14,296 nt of DNA from Fidelibacterota bacterium. GTDB lineage: Bacteria > Fidelibacterota > UBA2242. Under the pieces are notes generated by a model. It searched no databases, was not told the origin of the DNA, and saw only the letters and a list, made by a program, of their open reading frames with translations. Shown one piece after another: positions 4,886 to 11,677 of the stretch (position 1 is its first letter; every line of letters starts with the position of its first letter). The translations under genes and the position numbers were made by a program. The stretch is taken from the NCBI GenBank assembly GCA_023229045.1, contig JALOAB010000033.1, forward strand, positions 1 through 14,296, read 5' to 3'.

Positions 4886-7786
4886 TTATTTATGCATAGC
4901 CGCCGTCAGCGAATCGTACTGCGCCTTTTGGGCGGGAGTCATTTTTTTTCGATAAGTTTCGCGCATTTCGAACGCGCTCTGATCTTCAGGATGCAGTGCC
5001 AGCCAGTTATCCAGGATCAGCACACCTTTATCAAGTTGTCCGGAATCTTCGTAGACTTTTACCAGGTAGCCGGCGATTTCTGGATCATTCGGTCGCTGAA
5101 TGTTTAATTCTTCCAGTATCTGCAATGCTCTGGTATAATTCTGGAGTTGTTGGACATAGACGCTGGCCCATCTGATTTTGTCGCGATGATTGGCATTCGG
5201 TTTCCGCAAGAGAGTTTCAAGCCGGTTTTCAAGATCGCTCGGCTTCCCCGGTTCGCCTCGTCGACCACCTTCGTAATAAAGAAGACCGATCTGCAGGTAG
5301 ATTTCATCGTGACCGATCGGGAAGACCTCTTCCGGCATTATATCGATCATCGTGTCAAGAGTCGTCAGCATCCGTTCTCTATTGTTGCTGTAAAGGTCGT
5401 CAATAGCAAGTTGCAGAAAAGCCGTCCGGTAATTGCCTATTAAGCGGGTAACATTATCATCGTAATAGACTTTGGGATTGTTAAGGTTACGATAGCGGAA
5501 GACATTTAAAACGTTATGGCGTAATTTCTCGGGATCGATCCGGCGAACTTTTTGGGGATAGATACGAAAAGCCAGACCTTCCATTGTCATATATTCGTCA
5601 ATACCGAGTTTGTTGTCCGGTGAAACCGTCGTGGCAAAGTAGATTGGGCGTTCCCAGCGGTTGGCTTCCAGGATCTGTAAAACCATGACGTCCTGGACGC
5701 GCAGAAAACCCTGATTGCTGAATGTAAGAGTCGGCGCGACTTCCCATTCCATCGGTGGCAGGTCTTTAGGATTTTTACCGAATTGGTGGAGTTCGGGATG
5801 TTCCGGCGAGGTGAAAAAACTATCCGGCGGCGGGCTGATTTTTACTTTGCGCTTTTCCCAGGGCATCAGACCAATATTATCGATCGTCTCGTCCGAAATA
5901 TTACCAACTTTAATTTTCGGTTCAATGGAGCGCAACTGCTTGATGTACCAGGGTGTATTCAGCAGACTGAGGTTGACGACTTTGACATCCCGGCGAACGC
6001 CCTCGACTTCCTGCATATACCATAAGGGGAAAGTATCATTGTCGCCATTCGTGAAAATTATACCATTCGGTTCACAGGATTGCAGAATATTATAGGAATA
6101 ATCCGAAGCGACGTAATTCCCGGTGCGGTCATGTTCGTGGTAATTGGCAATCAGGAGATTGACAGGCAGGACTAACAATAATAAGCCGCCAGTCAGGTAA
6201 GTCGCTAATTTGCCCAACTTTTCATTTTTTAGCTTGGCAACTCTTTCGAGCAGGGAAACGGCTCCGATCCCGATCCAGATCGCAAAGGCGAAAAATGAGC
6301 CGACATAGGAATAATCTCGCTCACGCGGTTGGGGATCGTCCTGATTAAGGTACAGCACGATCATCAAACCGGTAAACAGAAAGAGCGCCAGCACCGCCAG
6401 CGCTTTATGCTTGTCTTCGTTGAAGTGAACGAAGAGACCAAAGAGCCCGATAATGAACGGGAATGGCAAGATAAATTGGAAGAAATCAACATTGGCTTCG
6501 TCTCGTCCGACGAATTGCCAGTTGAAGTAACGGATGTACATATGCTTGATTTGATAATTCCAAAAGTAATCCATGGCGCCGGAATATTTATTAGCGGCTT
6601 CCGGTTTCCATTTAGCCCGGTTGAATATATCGGTAAAAGTGCGCGAGCCATATTGTTCACGCTGTAAGTAAGAGACGGCCTGATGGGTCGTTTCCGGATC
6701 ATTTTCGTCGATCCGCGGATCCTGTCCACTGCGGATGAAAATGGTCGCGTAAGTGGAATATCCGATAACGATCAGCACGAGCGACATCAAAGCTACCGCC
6801 ACCAAGTTATACTTTTTAACGATAGCCCAGATTGTAACCGCCAATAGCAGGATAATCGTCAGAACCGTAGCCCAGAGTCCGATTTTATCAGCGATGATCG
6901 GCAAGCCGCTGATTACGCCGACGTTGATTACCAGAAAAGCGGCTGAAGCCGCGAAGGCCACCAGGACATTCTGCGCATGTTCGCGCAGACGCGGTTTTTG
7001 GGATTTACGATAAAGCTGATAATAAAATATTGTGAAAATAATAAGGGTCACCAAAGCCTGTGCAGTGGTCGACACCTTGAATTGTAACATGATCAGAAAT
7101 AACAATCCGGCCGCCGCCACGCCGATAATCAGGTCCAATATCAACCAGCCGGTCGAGGAGATTTTCTTGCGCTTAAAATATATGATCAGAGCGATGAAGA
7201 AAATCGCCAGAAGATTCAACAGGTGGATGCCAATCGCCAGACCGACCAGATAGGCGATGATCAGCAGGTAGCGTTCATGTCCGGGCTGATCGACCTTTTC
7301 TTCCCAGGCCAAAATCAACCAGACGACGATCGCCGTCAGAAAAGTGGAAAAAGCGTATACTTCGGCTTCGACGGCATTAAACCAGTGGCTGTCAGTAAAA
7401 GCAAAAGTCATCGCGCCAATGAATGCTCCGCCATAAACTGCGAATTTCTGGAGTTTGGTTTGCGGTTTGCCGCGGAATTGCATCAACTGGACAATAATTA
7501 AAAAAAGGAACATGACCGCCAGCGCGCTCACGATCGGCGAGATCAGGTTAACGCGGAAAGCGATATCGGAACTGGTCGGAATCATCGAGAAAATGCGACC
7601 GATCAATAGATACAACGGACTACCCGGCGGATGTGGCACGCCCAGGATGTAGCTAGTTGCAATAAACTCGCCGCAATCCCAGAATGGAACGGTTGGAGAC
7701 ATTGTGGATAAATACACCACAAAGCTGAGTAAAAGCGCCAGCAGGGCGAGAATTTTCTTTTCGAGGTCGTTTTTAAACCAGTTCAT
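4886..7786 (-). CDS. DUF2723 (TMEM260-like) multi-pass membrane glycosyltransferase with C-terminal repeat region
   Basis: A 966-residue integral membrane protein of the DUF2723 family, related to GT-C type protein O-mannosyltransferases and to animal TMEM260. Residues 10-30 are the first membrane segment. Next comes the family signature TMSPTVPFWDCGEFIA (28-43); its acidic residues sit where GT-C enzymes hold the catalytic aspartate. GVPHPPGSPLY (49-59) follows. About ten to twelve hydrophobic segments run to about residue 545, with the conserved DPQPRERDYSYVG (484-496) late in the membrane part. The soluble part opens with NGDNDTFPLWYMQ (580-592). Residues about 780-960 are helical and TPR-like, for example YTRALQILEELN. 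It probably uses a lipid-linked sugar and acts on the periplasmic side; the acceptor is unknown. AAGGGA lies about 6 bases before the ATG. The neighbouring glycosyltransferase gene 7 bp downstream suggests a shared glycan pathway. Length is typical of long bacterial members. Confidence 0.9.
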   Translation of the reverse strand: MNWFKNDLEKKILALLALLLSFVVYLSTMSPTVPFWDCGEFIATSYILGVPHPPGSPLYLLIGRIFSMIPTSSDIAFRVNLISPIVSALAVMFLFLIIVQLMQFRGKPQTKLQKFAVYGGAFIGAMTFAFTDSHWFNAVEAEVYAFSTFLTAIVVWLILAWEEKVDQPGHERYLLIIAYLVGLAIGIHLLNLLAIFFIALIIYFKRKKISSTGWLILDLIIGVAAAGLLFLIMLQFKVSTTAQALVTLIIFTIFYYQLYRKSQKPRLREHAQNVLVAFAASAAFLVINVGVISGLPIIADKIGLWATVLTIILLLAVTIWAIVKKYNLVAVALMSLVLIVIGYSTYATIFIRSGQDPRIDENDPETTHQAVSYLQREQYGSRTFTDIFNRAKWKPEAANKYSGAMDYFWNYQIKHMYIRYFNWQFVGRDEANVDFFQFILPFPFIIGLFGLFVHFNEDKHKALAVLALFLFTGLMIVLYLNQDDPQPRERDYSYVGSFFAFAIWIGIGAVSLLERVAKLKNEKLGKLATYLTGGLLLLVLPVNLLIANYHEHDRTGNYVASDYSYNILQSCEPNGIIFTNGDNDTFPLWYMQEVEGVRRDVKVVNLSLLNTPWYIKQLRSIEPKIKVGNISDETIDNIGLMPWEKRKVKISPPPDSFFTSPEHPELHQFGKNPKDLPPMEWEVAPTLTFSNQGFLRVQDVMVLQILEANRWERPIYFATTVSPDNKLGIDEYMTMEGLAFRIYPQKVRRIDPEKLRHNVLNVFRYRNLNNPKVYYDDNVTRLIGNYRTAFLQLAIDDLYSNNRERMLTTLDTMIDIMPEEVFPIGHDEIYLQIGLLYYEGGRRGEPGKPSDLENRLETLLRKPNANHRDKIRWASVYVQQLQNYTRALQILEELNIQRPNDPEIAGYLVKVYEDSGQLDKGVLILDNWLALHPEDQSAFEMRETYRKKMTPAQKAQYDSLTAAMHK

Positions 7787-7809
7787 GTTGTTTCCCTTAT
7801 GGTCTTCGA

Positions 7810-8127
7810 TTAGGTTTGAGATTTAGATTGGTCGCCAGTCGGTTTTTCGGTCGTCGGGGCTTTAAGTTTTGCTTCGACGAAATTCATTTTCAGATCGCTC
7901 AGTGCGCGTTCCAGAAAACGTTTCTCGTCGTCCGCGAGGTTCCCCTTGGTTTTATTGAGCAACATTTCGAGCATATCGATCGTTATGGAAGCCTCTTCCA
8001 ATTTAATCTCAGCCGCGCCCGTGCCCGGATTTTTCATTTTACCCAGTTGAATCCAGGCGCTACTTACCAATGATTGCACTAAACTTAAGAATAAAATTTG
8101 TTGACGATCGGGTTGGTTGTCAGTCAT
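7810..8127 (-). CDS. DUF1844 family small protein
   Basis: A 105-residue, probably cytoplasmic protein of unknown function. Residues 11-86 match the DUF1844 pattern: FLSLVQSLVSSAWIQLGK (13-30), KNPGTGAAEIKLEEA (32-46), then IDMLEMLLNKTKGNL (50-64) and EKRFLERALSDLKMNFVEA (68-86). The family is widespread and its members are usually about 100 residues, mostly helical. The last 20 residues are a polar, Pro/Thr/Lys-rich tail with no predicted structure. AGAGGA lies about 5 bases before the ATG and overlaps the end of recG, whose stop is 8 bp away. The stop is 23 bp before the DUF2723 start. Position suggests co-expression with recG and the glycosyltransferases rather than any specific role. Confidence 0.9.
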   Translation of the reverse strand: MTDNQPDRQQILFLSLVQSLVSSAWIQLGKMKNPGTGAAEIKLEEASITIDMLEMLLNKTKGNLADDEKRFLERALSDLKMNFVEAKLKAPTTEKPTGDQSKSQT

Positions 8128-8135
8128 GATGTCCT

Positions 8136-10259
8136 CTATAAAATATTGCTGAAATCAATCTGGTTGGCATATTGTTGCATCAAATGGGCGCGGATTGGCT
8201 GGTTCTCCGGGCGGCGCAGATGCGGATCGTTTTTAAGAAGGCTAAAAGCCCGCTCGCGTGCGCTCTTTAAGATCTCGATGTCGATCAAGGGGTCCGCAAT
8301 TTTCATCTTGAGATATCCGTGTTGTTTCGTGCCATAAAATTCTCCGGGGCCGCGTAATTTAAGGTCTGCCTCGGAGATTTCAAAGCCGTCGATCGTCGAG
8401 AGAATCGTTGCAATGCGCTGATGACCCAGCTCGGTGACTTTGCGTTCAACCAGAATACAAACGCCGTTTCTACGACCACGCCCGATTCGTCCACGTAATT
8501 GATGAATTTGTGTCAATCCAAATCTTTCGGCATTTTCGACTAACATTATGGTTGCATTTTGATTATCAACACCCACTTCGATCACGGTTGTACTCACCAG
8601 AAGGTTGACTGTTCCCTGAATGAAATTTTGCATGACGGTTTCTTTTTCGGCGGTCGACATTCCGCCGTGGAGAAGCGCCAGTTTGAATTGCTGGAAAACC
8701 TTCGTGCTGAGATATTCATAGCCTTGAATGGCGGCTTGCAGGTCACTTTTAGCCGATTTTTCGATCAATGGATAGACGACGTAAGCCTGATTGCCCTCCT
8801 GCAATTGTCCGGCAATATAATCATAGACCGTTCCAATCTGATCGGCAGTGACGGCGCGCGTTATGATTCGTCCTTTGCCGGCCGGCATTTCATTTAATAC
8901 GGAAATGTCCATGTCGCCGTAGAGCGTCAGGCTGAGGGTGCGCGGAATCGGGGTAGCGGTCATGACCAGCACGTCGGGATAATAACCTTTTTCGATCAAA
9001 GCACTGCGCTGGACGACGCCGAAGCGATGCTGTTCGTCGATGATCACCAAGGCCAGATTTTTAAAATTGACATTTTCCTGGATCAGGGCATGAGTTCCAA
9101 CGACCAGTTCAGCCTGACCGCCTTCAATTTCAGCCAATATCTCCTGGCGTTCGCGTTTTTTCTGACCGCCGATCAGGAGGCGGACTTTGATGCCGGCGAC
9201 TTCGCCCAGCTGACGCAGAACACGATAATGCTGTTCGGCCAAAATTTCGGTCGGCGCCATGACGGCCGCCTGAAATCCGTTGCCGATCGCGATGCTGGCG
9301 CACAAAAGCGCGACAACCGTTTTGCCACTGCCGACGTCTCCCTGGAGAAGACGGTTCATCACATTCGGGGACTGCAGATCGTCCCAGATTTCATGGATGA
9401 CTTTTTTCTGGGCGTTGGTCAGTTCGAACGGCAATTTCTTATAGATTTGTTTTAAAAGCGTGCCCGCGGTCGAATAGCGCAACGGTTTTTGCACAGCTTT
9501 GATCCCGGCGCGGCGCACGGCTAAAAGCAGTTGCAGGAAAAAGAGTTCCTCGAATTTGAAGCGGATTTGCGCGGCCGCCAGATCGTCGGCATTATCCGGG
9601 AAATGAATCTGCAGTAAGGCGGTGTTGATTGGTAGTAACTTGAGCTCGGCCAGGATTTCACGCGGCAGGATTTCGTCGAAACACGGTTTGAATTTCTCGA
9701 AAACCGGTCGCAGGAGCCGGCGAAAACCGCGGCTGTCGAGACCGACCTCTTTCAGTTCGGCGGTGGAGGGATACAGGGCGATGATGCGCGCCGTATGCAG
9801 GGTCAGTTCCCACTCCTCCGTTTCAAATTTATCGTAATCGGGATGAATGAAACGCAGGCCGTTATAAAATTCTACCTTGCCGCTCATGGCGACCGTTTCG
9901 CCGATTTCGAAAGCATTCCGGATGTAATTGATGCCGTTGAACCAGACTGCGTTCAGGGCGCCACTGCCGTCATCAATTACGACCTGGAAGAATTGCCGGC
10001 GGTAACGCCGCACCAGATTCTGCGAGATAATTTTGCCGACGACGGTAGCTTCCTGGCCGATCTTTAGGTGCGCGATTGCGGTTATAGTGCTCCGGTCAAG
10101 ATAGCGTCGCGGGAAATGATAGAGCAAATCCTGCAGACTAGCGATGCCGACTTTCGCCAGCACTGCGGCGCGTTTGGGGCCGACGCCTTTGATATAAGTA
10201 ACCGGCGTGTCCGGGGTAAGCGTAATGTTTTTCCGGGCGGTTAACCGGGTACTTACCAT
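8136..10259 (-). CDS. recG: ATP-dependent DNA helicase RecG
   Basis: RecG remodels stalled replication forks and Holliday junctions using ATP, in the cytoplasm. The protein is 707 residues, within the usual 650-850 range. It opens with a helix-hairpin-like YIKGVGPKRAAVLAKVGI (22-39). Next is the wedge/OB domain (about 65-145), with VVGKIISQ and FFQVVIDDGSGALNAVWFN (in parts). The helicase core follows with Walker A GDVGSGKT (307-314), PTEILAEQH (336-344), the DEQH box (408-411), TATPIPRT (434-441), STTVIEVGVD (556-565) and QLRGRIGRG (587-595). The C-terminal LRGPGEFYGTKQHG (635-648) matches the family's translocation hook region. All key catalytic residues appear intact. Its ATG overlaps the last 7 bases of the DUF4139 gene (ATGGTAA), so expression is likely coupled; no strong ribosome binding site of its own is seen. 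Confidence 0.97.
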   Translation of the reverse strand: MVSTRLTARKNITLTPDTPVTYIKGVGPKRAAVLAKVGIASLQDLLYHFPRRYLDRSTITAIAHLKIGQEATVVGKIISQNLVRRYRRQFFQVVIDDGSGALNAVWFNGINYIRNAFEIGETVAMSGKVEFYNGLRFIHPDYDKFETEEWELTLHTARIIALYPSTAELKEVGLDSRGFRRLLRPVFEKFKPCFDEILPREILAELKLLPINTALLQIHFPDNADDLAAAQIRFKFEELFFLQLLLAVRRAGIKAVQKPLRYSTAGTLLKQIYKKLPFELTNAQKKVIHEIWDDLQSPNVMNRLLQGDVGSGKTVVALLCASIAIGNGFQAAVMAPTEILAEQHYRVLRQLGEVAGIKVRLLIGGQKKRERQEILAEIEGGQAELVVGTHALIQENVNFKNLALVIIDEQHRFGVVQRSALIEKGYYPDVLVMTATPIPRTLSLTLYGDMDISVLNEMPAGKGRIITRAVTADQIGTVYDYIAGQLQEGNQAYVVYPLIEKSAKSDLQAAIQGYEYLSTKVFQQFKLALLHGGMSTAEKETVMQNFIQGTVNLLVSTTVIEVGVDNQNATIMLVENAERFGLTQIHQLRGRIGRGRRNGVCILVERKVTELGHQRIATILSTIDGFEISEADLKLRGPGEFYGTKQHGYLKMKIADPLIDIEILKSARERAFSLLKNDPHLRRPENQPIRAHLMQQYANQIDFSNIL

Positions 10260-11632
10260 TTTCTCTGAAAAGTGTAATTGACCGTCACGCTCTTATCAGC
10301 CGGAACCGTTAGCGGGAAGACCAGGTGAATATTGCTTTTTTTCTGATAGGAATGCGAACTGTTTTTAACGAACCAGTCGCCGCTCATAATTTCATGCACT
10401 TCGACATTAACCGGCTCACTGCGCTTATTGGTCAAATCAATTTTCACTGAAATCGTTTCCGAGCGATCGCTGATTTTCTGACGATTAGCGATGACTTTTC
10501 GGCCTTTGACATCGAAGGCTTTGCCGACGGTCAGATCGAGCGTGTCGTCTTTAGCGGTGTGATTGATACGATCTTCGCCGACCAGTTGCAAGGTGTTATC
10601 TATATCCTTTTTGAAAATGCGGAATACGCCTTCGGGAAGTGGGATACCGAGATTATTGGCGGTCGAATTGGCAAATTTCAAATGAACTTCCAGCGGGTTA
10701 TCAGCTTCACTCTGCGCGTAATTTTGAAATAAATACAATTTTTCGGCGCTGGCGCTTACTTCGTCGAACAGGGTGATCTGTTTAATTTCGCGATCTTTGA
10801 TCGTAACCGGGCGCTGGAGTTCGTAGAGGTGATAATCGAACAGGCCGCGCTCTTCGAATGATGGCATGGCAGTAACCACGTCAGCGGCATAGGCTTTTTC
10901 GCGGCGAACCGGCGCCGGTTTTTGGGCGCGATGAATATCTCCGGCGACCAGCTTCATTTTGGCGTTTTCATAAGTCGCGCCGGACTGATTGTCAAGCGAA
11001 ACCCAGGAATTGAGCGAGAAGTCCTTGTCATTTTTATCCAGCACCATCAGGTACTCGGCGTGCCAATTCATGCCGGCGGTCAGATAACTGATTTCGGATT
11101 CAAACGCGCCGCCGATCTTCGATGACAACAGCCATTGCAAGGTTGGCTTCAGGATCAAACCGGATGGCAAAGACGGGAAATCGTAATCGGCAATATTTTC
11201 AGCCGAAGCGATCTTGAGTCCGCCGTTTGATAGTTGCAGGACGAGGTTGCGCCCGTCGAATTGGAGTAGTTTTCCATTGGTCTGCTCGCCGGATTTGGTT
11301 TTATATGAAATCGACTCGCCGATGTATTTATCGAAAATTTTGGTGGAACTGACCAGATCGTACAGGAAATTTTGCTCGAGCACTTCGATAGCCTTGTTTT
11401 TATTGATGAAGGAAATCCTGACCGAGGTTGGATCGACTTTGGCCGGGACGCCTTCGATGCGGATTTCGGATGCGCCTTTGGTCACGTCGAGCGTACGCGT
11501 CTGGGAGACGAGCCCCAGATTGTTATTGTAGACCGTGATCTGGGTCGATTTGACAGGCGTATCAGCCAAAATTGCCATCGCCGAACCGCAGACCGCCAAC
11601 AACAAAACCATCATTTGTTTTAGTCCAGGCAT
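10253..11632 (-). CDS. Secreted DUF4139 domain protein
   Basis: A 459-residue exported protein of unknown function. Residues 1-23 form a signal peptide (MPGLKQMMVLLLAVCGSAMA, then ILADTP). Residues 29-150 are an N-terminal beta-rich domain: QITVYNNNLGLVSQTR, then IEGVPAKVDPTSVRI, typical of the region before DUF4139. The DUF4139 domain spans about 180-459, with YLTAGMNWHAEYLMVL (183-198), SWVSLDNQSGATYENA (209-224) and KLVAGDIHR (227-235). Next come YELQRPVTIKDREI (270-283) and, further on, EGVFRIFKKD and the usual closing beta strands. There is no lipobox, so it is probably periplasmic or surface-exposed. AGGAGG lies 5 bases before the ATG, the best ribosome binding site in the operon. It sits between valS (45 bp upstream) and recG (7-bp overlap), an odd place for an envelope protein. 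Confidence 0.88.
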   Translation of the reverse strand: MPGLKQMMVLLLAVCGSAMAILADTPVKSTQITVYNNNLGLVSQTRTLDVTKGASEIRIEGVPAKVDPTSVRISFINKNKAIEVLEQNFLYDLVSSTKIFDKYIGESISYKTKSGEQTNGKLLQFDGRNLVLQLSNGGLKIASAENIADYDFPSLPSGLILKPTLQWLLSSKIGGAFESEISYLTAGMNWHAEYLMVLDKNDKDFSLNSWVSLDNQSGATYENAKMKLVAGDIHRAQKPAPVRREKAYAADVVTAMPSFEERGLFDYHLYELQRPVTIKDREIKQITLFDEVSASAEKLYLFQNYAQSEADNPLEVHLKFANSTANNLGIPLPEGVFRIFKKDIDNTLQLVGEDRINHTAKDDTLDLTVGKAFDVKGRKVIANRQKISDRSETISVKIDLTNKRSEPVNVEVHEIMSGDWFVKNSSHSYQKKSNIHLVFPLTVPADKSVTVNYTFQRKW

Positions 11633-11637
11633 AAAAC

Positions 11638-11643
11638 CCTCCT
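11638..11643 (-). promoter_or_regulatory. Strong ribosome binding site of the DUF4139 gene
   Basis: AGGAGG, five bases before the ATG at 11632, confirms that start. The surrounding spacer 11633-11677 is AT-rich. I see no convincing terminator there, which is consistent with read-through from valS. Confidence 0.8.
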
Positions 11644-11677
11644 GATATATTTTATATTTAAAAAATCATAGCGCCGG

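Noticed and set aside
5715..6095. 126-codon plus-strand open frame inside the DUF2723 gene
   Set aside because: Antisense to the conserved soluble region of the DUF2723 protein, with no independent support.
9027..9455. 142-codon plus-strand open frame inside recG
   Set aside because: It lies opposite the helicase motifs of RecG (Walker A to DEQH); there is no recognisable domain, so I treat it as a shadow.
11644..11677. Possible terminator between valS and the DUF4139 gene (GCCGGC followed by a T-run)
   Set aside because: GCCGGC is too short to form a stable stem and is separated from the T-run by GCTATGA; read-through is more likely.
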